Assembly (NCBI GenBank): GCA_938010045.1
Contig: CALLFZ010000011.1
Location: 1 to 64,000, forward strand
Source of the DNA: an uncultured bacterium
GTDB lineage: Bacteria > Verrucomicrobiota > Kiritimatiellia > PWTM01
Reading direction: 5' to 3'
Length of the DNA stretch: 64,000 nt
The position numbers and the translations under genes were made by a program. Under the pieces are notes generated by a model. The model worked only from the letters and a program-made list of their open reading frames with translations, was not told the DNA's origin and ran no database searches. This document shows, piece after piece, positions 45,182 to 54,552 of the stretch (positions are counted from its first letter, which is position 1; every line of letters begins with the position of its first letter).

Positions 45182-46593
45182 GGCAGAGTCTCCGAGGAGA
45201 CGCCCACCGCGTCGTGAAATACCCGCACGGCCAGCGCGAGGGTCAGCTCCGATACCTCCGCGCGCGCGGTCGCATCCGCGAGGGCCGCTCGCGCGCGATC
45301 CCGCGCCGAGGCCGGCAGCCGCCCGTTCGCATACGCCGACTCCACCTCCGCGGCGGCCAAGCGGGCTGCCGTCTGCGCCTGCCGCGCGACCCTCCACTGC
45401 TCGAGCGCATCCTCAAGCGACCGCCTCGCCTCGATCACCTGGACCATGGCCGCCATGGCCGTGAGATCCCGCAGGATCTGAGCCTCGCGCCATTCGGCCC
45501 GCGCGATCCGTACGGCCTGCAGATCCCGAAACCCGGTCAAAAGCGACAGCGTCCCGTGCAGCCCGCTCGCCCAGTACTCGTCGTGCACGACATAGCTGTC
45601 GCTGGTCGTGTAGTGGTCTGCGAAGCCATACAGACGGGGCAAAAACAGCGCGATCGCGCGCAGGATCTCGATCCGCCGCGCCGCCACCGACTCATCCGCG
45701 ATCTTCAGATCCAGACGCTGGCGCAGCGCGTCGTAGATCCACTCCTCGACGGGGCGGGCGAGCAACGCGCCCGCCGCCTCCGCCGGGGTCGGCGGGCCGG
45801 TCACGAGCGAGGCATAGTCGAGGTCCGGTTCAAGGGTCGGCGGCAGCCCCATGGTCTCGAGCAGCCGGGCGCGCGCCATTCGGCCGCCGCGCTCGCACGC
45901 TGCGAGCTCGAGTCGGCGCGCGGACTCGGCCACCTCCGCCGCGGCCGTTTCGGCGGCCGTCGCGCGGCCATTGGCGCGGCGGGACTCGGCCTCGCGTCGC
46001 GCGGCCACCGCCTCGTCCAGCGCGCGACGCGCCGCGCGCAGGCGCGAATCCTCGATCGCGCACCGGGCGAATCGTTCCGCGACCGCGAGATCCAGCCACT
46101 GGCCCGCCCGCGCGCGCGCCAGCCGCTGCGCGTTCGCGCCCCGCCGTGCAGCGCTATGCAGCAGCCAGGCCTCCGGCGTGAACAACGGCTGCACGATCCG
46201 AAGCGACGCTTGCCTCACCTCCTGGTCCTGGAGAGACACCGTCATCTCGCCGAATCGCCGCAAGGGCGGTTCGTCCATCGCCACCGTTTGAACTTGGAAT
46301 TCGACCTGGGGCAGAAACGCGCTAAACGAGGCCCACTGTCGCGCGCGCGCGATCTGTTCGGCCAGCCGCGCGCGCGTGAGATCGAGGGACTGCGCGCGCG
46401 CGATCGCTTGGCAGTCTTGGAGTGTCCATGCGCGGCCACCGGTCCGCTCGATCGCCGCGCGCCCCGCCTCCGCGATCCGCCGCTCCCAGTCGGCGGCTTC
46501 ACGGCGACGAACCTCGGCGGGCGGCGTCCGGCATCCGGCCGAGAGGATCACCGCCAACGTCATCCCGCCCGCGAAGAGTCCGGTTCGTCTCAT
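45178..46593 (-). CDS. TolC-like outer-membrane efflux lipoprotein
   Basis: A 471-residue outer-membrane factor with lipobox ILSAGC (C21) and two helix-rich outer_membrane_efflux repeats (about 60-240 and 270-460), the second ending in the usual EVSELTLALAVRVFHDAVG. It forms the exit channel of the pump. The ATG at 46593 overlaps the tetR stop (ATGA) and its own stop overlaps the adaptor start, so all four genes are translationally coupled. Confidence 0.92.
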   Translation of the reverse strand: MRRTGLFAGGMTLAVILSAGCRTPPAEVRRREAADWERRIAEAGRAAIERTGGRAWTLQDCQAIARAQSLDLTRARLAEQIARARQWASFSAFLPQVEFQVQTVAMDEPPLRRFGEMTVSLQDQEVRQASLRIVQPLFTPEAWLLHSAARRGANAQRLARARAGQWLDLAVAERFARCAIEDSRLRAARRALDEAVAARREAESRRANGRATAAETAAAEVAESARRLELAACERGGRMARARLLETMGLPPTLEPDLDYASLVTGPPTPAEAAGALLARPVEEWIYDALRQRLDLKIADESVAARRIEILRAIALFLPRLYGFADHYTTSDSYVVHDEYWASGLHGTLSLLTGFRDLQAVRIARAEWREAQILRDLTAMAAMVQVIEARRSLEDALEQWRVARQAQTAARLAAAEVESAYANGRLPASARDRARAALADATARAEVSELTLALAVRVFHDAVGVSSETLP

Positions 46594-47291
46594 GGCCGGG
46601 CCCTCCGCCTGCGGGACGACGCCGCGCGACCGCCGGCGCGGTACCGCAATCCCGCCATCAGCAGCGAAGCGACATGGTCCACGACCCGTCGCCGCCATGG
46701 CTCCGCCGGCACATCCTCGGGTTGCAGCATTTCGCCCCACGGCGGTTCGCGCTGCGCGTACAACAACAGTTGGGCCATGGTCGTGTTCACCCAGAGCCGC
46801 ACTTCGCCCTCGTCGGCCTCCTCCGGCAGTCCCATCCGAACCAGCGCCGCGAACGACGCCCGGACCGGTTCGAACACGTGCCGCACCAGATAGCCACACA
46901 TCGGCGAGGGCGCCGCGCGTTCCTGCACGATCAGCCGAGCGATCCAGCGCCAGGGCGGCCGGTCGTCCATGAGCCACTGCAGCGCCAGATCGAACCATCG
47001 CCGTACCGCGCGTCGCCACTCGCGCTCCGATTCAATGCCCTCGGCGAGCCGGCGCAGTGGCGTGCCGTAGTCCTCGAACAGCCGATGGAACACCGCGGCG
47101 TAGAGGTTCTGTTTCGAGCCGAAGTAGTAGTTCACTGCCGCGATGTTGGCGCCCGCGCGTGCGCAAATACGGCGCACGCTCGCGCCCGCGAGTCCGCGCG
47201 CCGCGAACTCCTCCATCGCGGCCGCGAGCACGCGCTCGCGCGCCCCGCTGGTCCGCGAGGCCTCCCGTGGGACGTGAACCGTTCGTGTCAT
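46590..47291 (-). CDS. TetR-family regulator of the efflux operon
   Basis: A 233-residue TetR repressor. The helix-turn-helix is at about 40-60 (SVRRICARAGANIAAVNYYF); the C-terminal ligand domain resembles the CecR/YbiH group, with LIVQERAAPSP as hinge. It is the first gene of the pump operon and a perfect palindrome overlaps its own -10 element, so it most likely represses itself and the pump until a ligand binds. The tail is Arg-rich. Confidence 0.93.
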   Translation of the reverse strand: MTRTVHVPREASRTSGARERVLAAAMEEFAARGLAGASVRRICARAGANIAAVNYYFGSKQNLYAAVFHRLFEDYGTPLRRLAEGIESEREWRRAVRRWFDLALQWLMDDRPPWRWIARLIVQERAAPSPMCGYLVRHVFEPVRASFAALVRMGLPEEADEGEVRLWVNTTMAQLLLYAQREPPWGEMLQPEDVPAEPWRRRVVDHVASLLMAGLRYRAGGRAASSRRRRARP

Positions 47292-47299
47292 GGGTTCAA

Positions 47300-47317
47300 T
47301 TCAAACATACGTTTGAA
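47300..47317. promoter_or_regulatory. Palindromic operator for the TetR regulator
   Basis: TTCAAACATACGTTTGAA is a perfect 7-bp inverted repeat with a 4-bp centre. It lies 9-26 bp upstream of the tetR ATG and overlaps the -10 hexamer, the standard position for autorepression. Confidence 0.75.
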
Positions 47318-47332
47318 ACGCTAGTTTGTCAA
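47304..47332 (-). promoter_or_regulatory. Promoter of the tetR-efflux operon
   Basis: Minus-strand TTGACA (47332-47327), 17-nt spacer, TATGTT (47309-47304). The expected start near 47297 leaves a leader of only about 6 nt before the ATG at 47291, so the transcript is nearly leaderless. Confidence 0.7.
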
Positions 47333-47657
47333 CGGCGCGGCTCGCGCATCCCGTCGGGATGAACGGTCCGGCCAACGGAGGGGGCGAACCGCCGTCTCGC
47401 GATGCGTGGCGCGCCGTCCGCCCCGAACGCTTGGACCTCCGCTCTGGTTTGGCCGATGGACGGCCGAGCGAGGCAAGGCGCGGTGCCCCCGGGAACGCCG
47501 CCGCGAGCCCCGACGACGTCCGCAACGCTGCGGGCCCTGGGCCCTACGGATCGCGCGCCGTGGGCGAACCGAAGGGCCGCAGCATCCATCGCGAGCCACC
47601 TCCGCGCACGGCGATGGCGGTGGTCGCTCCGGTCACGGCCAGAGGGAACCCCCGGGT
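47333..47657. other. Gene-free spacer
   Basis: About 325 bp between the efflux promoter and the end of the FAD oxidoreductase gene. Only low-complexity shadow frames are open and no repeat of the window's families is present. Confidence 0.5.
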
Positions 47658-50363
47658 TTACCGTTCGTGATACGCGCGGATCTCGTAGAGCCGCGCCTGC
47701 GGCGCGCCGAGCGTCGAGCGGACGTCCACCCGAAGGCATCGCGTGGTGACGGTCGGGAAGGTGTGCCGTCGGAAGCGGCGCCAGTTATCCCTCTCCCGAG
47801 CCAGTTCCGTCCATCCCGTGTCCGTGGCGGCGAGCAGCCGGTACTCGCGGGCGGTCGCAGCACCGGCGAGATCAGCGGAGGGGAAGCGTCCAAAGATGTT
47901 CGTGTCCCAAATGAGATGCACGACGTTCAGGTCCACGGGGCGGCCGAAGTCCACCTCGATCCACTGCGGGAGTGGCTGGTCCGGATCGCTTCGCCACTGG
48001 CCGGCGTGGCCCTCCTCCGGCACGATGCGACCGTCCACGGCCGACTCCGCGCCGCAGCCCCGAACGTACACGGGGATACCGACCGACCGCACCAAGTAGC
48101 TCCCCCTCGCCTCGGTCCAGTCGTCGGGGCGGCCGTACCAGCGCCGACCACGCGTTCGGTCCGTCCAGGACCAACTCAACCCGCGAGTCGCATTCAGGCG
48201 CAGGTGGTACGACGTGTGCGGCTCGAGGACCGCCGGCAGATCGAACGCCACCCAACGAAACCCGCCAGGCGCCACGGTCGCGCTCGATGTCATCGGCGGG
48301 GCGCCGCGGCGACCGATCGCGATCGTCGCAACGACCGGATCCGTGCTCTCGACGGAAAGGCGCAGCCAAATCCGCCGCACCCCCGCGGTCGCGGTCGCCA
48401 CCTCCATCGCGCGATCAGTGTTCATCGGGGCAGGCTTCGGATCCGCCTCGCCGACCGGCAGCACGTCCACCCGCTCCTCCGATGCCTCGCTGGAGGCACG
48501 CACCGTCGCGCCGCGGCACAGGTTGGCGGGATCGTCATCCGGGATGCCTGGAATCCAGACGTCCCACTTCATCAGCAGACGCTGCAACTCGCGGATCCGA
48601 TCCGGATACAGGCCGCGCGGACCAACGCCGAGCTCGTGGCACAGCGCCGCGGCTGCCCCGACCGCCTGCCCCATCAGGCCGATCGTCTGCATCAGCCGCG
48701 TCGAGCCCAGCGCGACGTGCGTCACGCTCACGTGCCGCCCGGCCAGAAACAGGTTTTCCGCATCCCGCGCGTACAGACAGCGGAACGGGATCGTGTAGGG
48801 CTGCTTCAGATGTGTGAAGATCGCAGGCGGGATGTCCTTCCCGTAGATGCCCTCGGGCGGATGGATATCGATCGGCCAACCGCCGTAGGCGACCGCGTCC
48901 TCGAAGATGCGCCCGCCCTCCACGTCGTGCTGCGTCAGCACGTAATCGCCCTTGAACCGCCGGGATTCCCGTTTGCCGCCGACGATGGGCACCGGGGCCA
49001 GCCGGTACTGGGCGTTTCCTTCGCGGTAGTCGGGATCGTGGTTCTTGGCCCAGTCAAATGCGCCGAAGATGACGCGCAACAGCTCATCACGGATCTCTTC
49101 GGCCTCCGCGATCGTATCGCGCAAGCCTCCATATTCGATCCACCAGGTGCCGTTGATCAGGTTTTGCCGCCGCTTCGTGAAATGCTCGGCAGTACATTTC
49201 GCCGCAAACGGCGGCGGGGTGTAGGGCTGGGGTTCGGGCATCCGAATCGAGCGGTGAATGATCGACGTGCCCATCGTGCGGCGCGTCGCCTGCTCCGGCG
49301 CCCGCGGCTCGCCGTACTCCGACCGCGCCTCCTCGCCGTGTCGGAACTCGCAGCCCGCGCGGAAGGCGATCGTGCCGTCGCCGGTGCAGTCCGCGAACAG
49401 CGGCGCCTCGAACCGATAGCGCGCGCCGGTCACGACGTCCTCGGCCTCCACCGCCACGATCCGCCGGCCGTCCATCACGGCGCGGTCGCCCTCGATCTCG
49501 AGAAACACCGTCAGGTTCGAGGTTGCGGACACCACGCGGTCGATCGCGGCCGACCAGTCGCCGTCGCAACGGTGAAGGCCCTCCGCGATCTCCTCACAGA
49601 TGCCCGGCTCGCGGAACGGCACCACATGGCCGCCGGCGCCACCCGGCCCCACACGGATTTCGCGGCTCGCATTGCCGCCGAGCACCGGCCGGTTCTGCAC
49701 CAGCGCCGTGCGCAAGCCCAACCGGGCCGCCTGGACCGCCGCGCAGACCCCGCCGTAGCCGCCGCCCACCACGACCAGATCGAACCGCTGGGTCGTGACC
49801 GGATGCGGGCGCGTGCACAGCTCACGCCAGCGCGCAAGCTCCTCGCCACCGTCCGGCGGCACGAACTCGAGGTTGCGCGTCAGCAGCAGCGCGTCACACC
49901 GGCCGTAGTACCCCGTCAGGTCGTGCAACCGTAGCGTCAGCTCGCCCGCGGACAGATCGAACATCCCGCCATCCACCCAGCCCCATCCGCGCTTCTGTTC
50001 GCCAAACACCGTCGGCGAGGCCCGCTCGCCGATCAACACCCGAAACCGGCCCGGGGAGGTCGGATCCCAATCGCAACAGCGCACCCAAAGCCGCCACCGC
50101 CCCGCCGCCGGAATCCGCACGCGGGTCACAGCATCCGCCACCGGCTCGCCCGTTCCCGCCGCGATCAGATAGGTGGATCCCATCAACTGACGGAACTGCG
50201 CGTCGATGGTCCATCCGCCGATGTCCTGGAACCGCTCAGCTTCGACCCAGATGATCTCCTCGGCCTCGGCCGAAGGGGCCGATGCCCGCGCGCTCCCCTC
50301 CAGCTGAAGAACGCCGCACAGCAAGATCGCGACCCACCAGGACAACCGTCCGGTCGCGCTCAT
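47658..50363 (-). CDS. Secreted FAD-dependent oxidoreductase with carbohydrate-binding-like flanks
   Basis: A 901-residue exported protein. Signal peptide 1-28; residues 35-165 form a CBM6/NPCBM-like beta-sandwich (VEAERFQDIGGW to DALLLTRN). The FAD-binding motif is GGGYGG at 200-205 followed by PVLGGNASREIR, the signature of the PF12831 FAD-dependent oxidoreductases common in PVC genomes. The C-terminal 200 residues look like a discoidin (F5/8C)-type domain (PQWIEVDFGRPVDLNVVHLIW). The likely role is oxidation of a polysaccharide-derived substrate outside the cytoplasm. AAGGAGG lies 4 nt before the ATG. It follows a ferredoxin gene by 73 nt, a possible electron partner, though the ferredoxin has no export signal. 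Confidence 0.85.
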   Translation of the reverse strand: MSATGRLSWWVAILLCGVLQLEGSARASAPSAEAEEIIWVEAERFQDIGGWTIDAQFRQLMGSTYLIAAGTGEPVADAVTRVRIPAAGRWRLWVRCCDWDPTSPGRFRVLIGERASPTVFGEQKRGWGWVDGGMFDLSAGELTLRLHDLTGYYGRCDALLLTRNLEFVPPDGGEELARWRELCTRPHPVTTQRFDLVVVGGGYGGVCAAVQAARLGLRTALVQNRPVLGGNASREIRVGPGGAGGHVVPFREPGICEEIAEGLHRCDGDWSAAIDRVVSATSNLTVFLEIEGDRAVMDGRRIVAVEAEDVVTGARYRFEAPLFADCTGDGTIAFRAGCEFRHGEEARSEYGEPRAPEQATRRTMGTSIIHRSIRMPEPQPYTPPPFAAKCTAEHFTKRRQNLINGTWWIEYGGLRDTIAEAEEIRDELLRVIFGAFDWAKNHDPDYREGNAQYRLAPVPIVGGKRESRRFKGDYVLTQHDVEGGRIFEDAVAYGGWPIDIHPPEGIYGKDIPPAIFTHLKQPYTIPFRCLYARDAENLFLAGRHVSVTHVALGSTRLMQTIGLMGQAVGAAAALCHELGVGPRGLYPDRIRELQRLLMKWDVWIPGIPDDDPANLCRGATVRASSEASEERVDVLPVGEADPKPAPMNTDRAMEVATATAGVRRIWLRLSVESTDPVVATIAIGRRGAPPMTSSATVAPGGFRWVAFDLPAVLEPHTSYHLRLNATRGLSWSWTDRTRGRRWYGRPDDWTEARGSYLVRSVGIPVYVRGCGAESAVDGRIVPEEGHAGQWRSDPDQPLPQWIEVDFGRPVDLNVVHLIWDTNIFGRFPSADLAGAATAREYRLLAATDTGWTELARERDNWRRFRRHTFPTVTTRCLRVDVRSTLGAPQARLYEIRAYHER

Positions 50364-50436
50364 CCAACCTCCTTGCCCAGGATGATCGTCACGCCGGCCA
50401 CGCCCGGCCTGCGGGATCGAGGGCAGCCGCCGGCAC

Positions 50437-50730
50437 TTAGCCCACGTGGGGCGCGATCTCGTCCAGCAGCGTCGGCACATCCGCCTCGGTCACGCCGGAG
50501 AACCAGCGGCCAATCGGCTGAACCATGACGTTCGGACCGCGCGCACACAATCCCATGCAGCCGGAGTGCGAAACGCGGACCCGCCCCGTCCAACCGCGCG
50601 CTTCGACCGCAGCCTTCAGCGCGTCTTTCAACCGCATCTGCAGCTTGTTTCCGCACGCGTTCGAACCATCATCGCGGCGATTGACACAGACCCAGATCTG
50701 CACGCGATACGGAGAAGCCTGAGACTGCAT
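50437..50730 (-). CDS. Thioredoxin-like [2Fe-2S] ferredoxin
   Basis: A 97-residue ferredoxin of the thioredoxin-fold type. Cluster ligands are C15 and C26 (C-x10-C) and C58 and C62 (C-x3-C, SGCMGLCARGPNV), as in NuoE C-terminal domains and Aquifex Fd. It is cytoplasmic and probably carries electrons for a nearby redox enzyme. The ATG at 50730 follows GGGAGG by 9 nt. Confidence 0.9.
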   Translation of the reverse strand: MQSQASPYRVQIWVCVNRRDDGSNACGNKLQMRLKDALKAAVEARGWTGRVRVSHSGCMGLCARGPNVMVQPIGRWFSGVTEADVPTLLDEIAPHVG

Positions 50731-50750
50731 GCCGGCCGACCTCCCGCGAA

Positions 50751-51551
50751 TCACTCGAACATGAACGCGGTCTTCGCGGCGAGAATCAGGTTGTTGTCGA
50801 TGTCCTCGCCCATCTCAGCGCCAGCGTAGAAACTGAGCTGCCAGCGACGCGTCGGACGATACACCAGCCCCCCCAGCGCGGAGGTCCGGTCGGTGCCCTC
50901 GCTCACGGTGGAGGACTCATACCGAACTTCCGCGAGAAGCGAAAACTCCGGCAGGTACATGTCCGGCCGATCACCGGCGAGTTTTTTCGAATAGGAAAAG
51001 TTGTACACGACCGCTCCACCGACCTGAAAGCTGTTGTCGGTCTCAGACCGGGCCACGAACGCGCCGTCAACCACGAAGTCCCAGGAATCAGCGACCGTCG
51101 TGCCGGCCGCGAGACCGAACCGACCAGACGTCTCGCCGGAACCGAGCCCTTGGTCCTCATCGCCCGAGGGCAGCAGCACCCGGACGTACGGCATGAGGTA
51201 AGGGTAACCCAGCGCGCCACGCCAGCCGATCAAGTCTACCCCCAGGCCGAGATCGCCGAGCCCATAGCTGGTGTCCGACCCCAACTCGGAGCGCACGAAC
51301 GGCACGGTCAGGTTCAGGCTCAGATCTCGGGTGAGGCCAAAGCGAAGATAGGGAATCAGTGTGGCAAAATTGTCATCGGCATGGGGCGAGACCGGATCGG
51401 TGATCTCCTGATAGATCAGCTCCAAACCGCCCTCCCAAACACGATCGCCGGGAACACGCCCCTCGCGGTTCAACAGCGTCCGCATCGGCTCCGCGCCCAC
51501 GGTTACCGCCGCCAGACTCACCGCCATGACCACTGCCCATCGTCTTTTCAT
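50751..51551 (-). CDS. Outer-membrane beta-barrel protein, MetA-pathway (PF13557)-like
   Basis: A 266-residue exported barrel. Signal peptide 1-20, then strands such as GGLELIYQEITD, ATLIPYLRFGLTRDLSLNLTVPF and GLGDLGLGVDLIGWR, the repeating pattern of the putative phenol-degradation/transporter OMP family, ending in AAKTAFMFE. A GGAGAGG ribosome site is 7 nt before the ATG. It is on the same strand as, and 20 nt before, the ferredoxin gene. Confidence 0.82.
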   Translation of the reverse strand: MKRRWAVVMAVSLAAVTVGAEPMRTLLNREGRVPGDRVWEGGLELIYQEITDPVSPHADDNFATLIPYLRFGLTRDLSLNLTVPFVRSELGSDTSYGLGDLGLGVDLIGWRGALGYPYLMPYVRVLLPSGDEDQGLGSGETSGRFGLAAGTTVADSWDFVVDGAFVARSETDNSFQVGGAVVYNFSYSKKLAGDRPDMYLPEFSLLAEVRYESSTVSEGTDRTSALGGLVYRPTRRWQLSFYAGAEMGEDIDNNLILAAKTAFMFE

Positions 51552-51615
51552 GTTCGACCTCTCCTGAACCGCGCCAACGGCGCCTCGTACCACCCAATCT
51601 AACGCAGACATTCTC

Positions 51616-52230
51616 TTACCGGCAAGCTCGGCTCCCCGGGTCCTGGCCCGCATCTCGAACCACCTCTTCGGCGCTCGCGACGGCATACCCGCTGTTCGGC
51701 AGGCCTCCGATGGCGTCCGCGGGCGACCCGACCCGCATCACCACGAGTGCGCAGTCCCGGCGACGTTCGGGAAACGCATACAAATCATCCATGTTCATCC
51801 CCGCCGCATCGAGCACCGACAGCATTGCCGCCACCGCATAGCGTCGACTGTCCTGTTCGTTCTGACTCGAACGCATGCCGGGGTCGTCGCACACGCCCAC
51901 CACCAGCGCGCCATCCAAACCCGTCTGCGCCACCGTGAACAACGGATCGGCCGCCACGTTTACACCGACATGCTTCATCGTGACCAGCGCGCGGGCCCCC
52001 GCAAACGCCACGCCGACCGCGACCTCGAGCGCAACCTGTTCGTTCGGCGACCACTGCGCCCGGCCCCCGGCCTGTGAGAAGGTCTCGAGGATCTCCGTCG
52101 AGGGAGTGCCCGGATAGCCCGTCCCGAGTGCAGCGCCGGCCGCGAGTGCCGCATGCGGCACCGCCTCATTTCCGCTCCACAATCGCGTGCCGCCCGGTCC
52201 GACGGCCGAATCTTCATGGGTCCGCGTCAT
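51616..52230 (-). pseudogene. Truncated indolepyruvate:ferredoxin oxidoreductase alpha subunit (iorA remnant)
   Basis: The 204 codons match only the N-terminal pyrimidine-binding domain of IorA: SGNEAV, GYPGTPSTEI, WSPNEQVALEVAVG, GARALVTMKHVGVNVAADP and DDPGMRSSQNEQDSRRYA (to residue 132) are nearly canonical. After that the resemblance fades (a weak YAFPERRRDCALVVMR echo) and the frame stops. Normal IorA is about 600 residues with a TPP-binding domain and ferredoxin centres. No iorB is nearby and no ribosome site is visible. A short functional paralogue is possible but decay is more likely. Confidence 0.75.
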
Positions 52231-52774
52231 GATGGGCCGCTGATCGTAGAAGTTCGGCGCCCCGCGTCAACCCGACCGTTCGACGCCCTCGACGAACCTC
52301 GCCGATTCGTGTGGGCCGCCCACGACCGCAGAGACGAGACCCGCCACCGCATCCGCTGCGCGCACGACGAACCGTTTCTCGACCGCAGGGCTCTCGAGCA
52401 CCGTCCGATCATCGCCTCAGTAACCCGCCACGGGGAAACGTCGAGCCCCATGTTCCTCACCAGCGCGAAACCCGATCGGCGCGGAAAAACTTCATGGCCG
52501 GGTCCGCGAGCGCATGCAGCACGTCGCCCTCGGCGAGGAACTCAAGCCGACGTCGGCCCCCCACGAGATCCGGAATCTCATCCGCTCGGCCGCCTCCCCC
52601 ATACCGCGGAGCGCTCGTTCGCTTCCGCACCGCGCTCGAGACCTGGCCCGTCGAAACGGGCGACCGTGGCGCGTTCCAGAGGCCCCCCGAGATCGTCGCA
52701 CCGTTGGAGCGTGAAACGCCCGAATCGCGCAGCTCCCCCGCCCGTCATCATCCGCCGGCGGGCCGCTGATTTCA
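52231..52774. other. Gene-free region upstream of the pilus motor block
   Basis: Holds open frames on both strands, none with a recognisable domain; the plus-strand frame from 52153 has codon-like stretches but a basic, shuffled composition. It may contain remains of an older gene. No repeat family of the window is present. Confidence 0.45.
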
Positions 52775-52804
52775 TTGACACCCCGTTCGCGGGCCGCATA
52801 TCGT
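52775..52804 (+). promoter_or_regulatory. Promoter of the pilus/secretion motor genes
   Basis: TTGACA at 52775-52780, 18-nt spacer, TATCGT at 52799-52804; the start codon is at 52855. Confidence 0.55.
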
Positions 52805-52854
52805 ATCCAGAGTGATCTGACGCGAACCGCACGCGATTCGCGCAGGAGCGTACT

Positions 52855-54552
52855 TTGACCGCGAACGACGAATATATCGTTGAAATTCTGTCCAGCGTCG
52901 GCCTCATCAACCACCGGCAGGCGGAGGACGCCTTGAAGGCGGCGCGCAAAGAGGACAAGCCGGTCATTGAGATCCTCGTCCGAGACACGCCGCTGACGAA
53001 AGTCGACATCCTGAAGGCGCTCGCGCACCAGTTCGGCATGGAGACCATCAGCCTCTCCAATCTCGCGGTGCCCGACGACGTGATTCAGGCCGTGCCCAAC
53101 AAGATCGCGCGCCGATACAAGGTCATTCCCTTCGCGCGTGAAGACGGGACGTTGCGCGTCGCCCTGAGCGATCCGTTTGACGTCGAGACGCTCGACAGCC
53201 TGCGGTATCTGCTCAAGACGAACGTCGAAGGCGCGGTCGCGCTGCCGGAGGAGATCGAAATCGCGCTCGACCGGTACTACCCGCAAGCGATGGACGAGAT
53301 TTCCGGCGCCATCAGCGCCTTGTCGGCCGATTCGACCACCACCGCCACCGTGATGGCGGAGTCATCCGAGACCACCGCCGAGGACGAGCCGATCATCAAG
53401 CTCGTGAACCTCATCATTCTCGAGGCGTTCCGTCGGCGCGCGTCGGACATCCACCTCGAACCCCTCGAAAAGAAATTCCGTGTGCGCTACCGCATCGACG
53501 GCGTCCTACACGAGATGGAGAGCCCTCCGCGCAAGCTGCAGAGCGCGATCATCAGCCGCATCAAGATCATGGCCAACATGAGCATTGCGGAAAAGCGGCT
53601 GCCACAAGACGGGCGGATCCAGATCAACGTGATGGGCCGAGACCTTGACCTGCGCGTCTCCGTACTGCCGGCCAACCACGGTGAGACCGTCGTGATGCGG
53701 ATCCTCGACAAGTCGAGTTTGCTGCTCGGCCTCTCCCAGCTCGGCTTCTTCGCCGACGACCAGGCCACATTCGAGCGGCTGATCAACCTCTCCGACGGCA
53801 TCATCCTGATCACCGGCCCCACCGGTTCCGGCAAAACGACCACGCTCTACGCAGTGCTCAACCAGCTCAACAAGCCGGACCGCAAAATCATCACCGTCGA
53901 GGACCCAGTCGAGTATCAGATCAGCGGCATCAACCAGGTCCAGGTGGCCGCGGAAATCGGCATGACGTTCGCGGCGGCGTTGCGCTCGATCCTGCGCCAG
54001 GCGCCCAATATCATTATGATTGGTGAGATCCGCGACCTCGAGACCGCCGAGATCGCCGTCAATGCCTCGCTCACCGGCCACCTGGTCTTCAGCACGCTGC
54101 ATACGAACGACGCGCCCAGCGCCGTCACGCGGCTTGTGGACATCGGTGTCAAGCCGTTTCTCGTCGCCTCCTCCACCCGCGCGATCATGGCCCAACGCCT
54201 GGTCCGCCGTATTTGTGCGAAATGCAAAGAGGAGTATGAACCCACCGACCACGAACTGCGGCTGCTCGGCTCCGCCGCTGCGCAGGTGGAACACGCCACG
54301 CTCTACCGCGGCAAGGGCTGCACGGACTGCGCCGGCACCGGTTATCGCGGCCGGATGGGCATCTACGAGATCTTCGTGCTGAACGACGAGGTGCGCCATC
54401 TGATCAACGCCCAGGTCAGTTCCACCGAACTGCGCAACGCCGCCCGGCGCCTCGGCATGCGAACGCTGCGCGAGGACGGCCTGCGCAAGGTGGTCGCCGG
54501 CTTCACCACGCTCGACGAGGTGTTCCGCGTCACCATGGGAGACCGTGACTGA
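52855..54552 (+). CDS. PilB/GspE-type assembly ATPase (first copy)
   Basis: A 565-residue secretion/pilus assembly ATPase. An MshEN (T2SSE_N) domain at about 5-145 is the c-di-GMP-binding type in relatives. The core has Walker A GPTGSGKT (321-328), an Asp box ([10 protein letters not shown]), Walker B with [12 protein letters not shown] and a His box. A four-cysteine zinc site (CAKC and CTDC) follows near 455-490. The start is TTG at 52855, supported by AGGAG 6 nt upstream. The stop overlaps the pilT start by 1 nt (TGATG). Confidence 0.94.
   Translation: MTANDEYIVEILSSVGLINHRQAEDALKAARKEDKPVIEILVRDTPLTKVDILKALAHQFGMETISLSNLAVPDDVIQAVPNKIARRYKVIPFAREDGTLRVALSDPFDVETLDSLRYLLKTNVEGAVALPEEIEIALDRYYPQAMDEISGAISALSADSTTTATVMAESSETTAEDEPIIKLVNLIILEAFRRRASDIHLEPLEKKFRVRYRIDGVLHEMESPPRKLQSAIISRIKIMANMSIAEKRLPQDGRIQINVMGRDLDLRVSVLPANHGETVVMRILDKSSLLLGLSQLGFFADDQATFERLINLSDGIILITGPTGSGKTTTLYAVLNQLNKPDRKIITVEDPVEYQISGINQVQVAAEIGMTFAAALRSILRQAPNIIMIGEIRDLETAEIAVNASLTGHLVFSTLHTNDAPSAVTRLVDIGVKPFLVASSTRAIMAQRLVRRICAKCKEEYEPTDHELRLLGSAAAQVEHATLYRGKGCTDCAGTGYRGRMGIYEIFVLNDEVRHLINAQVSSTELRNAARRLGMRTLREDGLRKVVAGFTTLDEVFRVTMGDRD

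Noticed and set aside
52153-52815. 220-codon plus-strand open frame
   Set aside because: Overlaps the iorA remnant, has no recognisable motif and no ribosome site.
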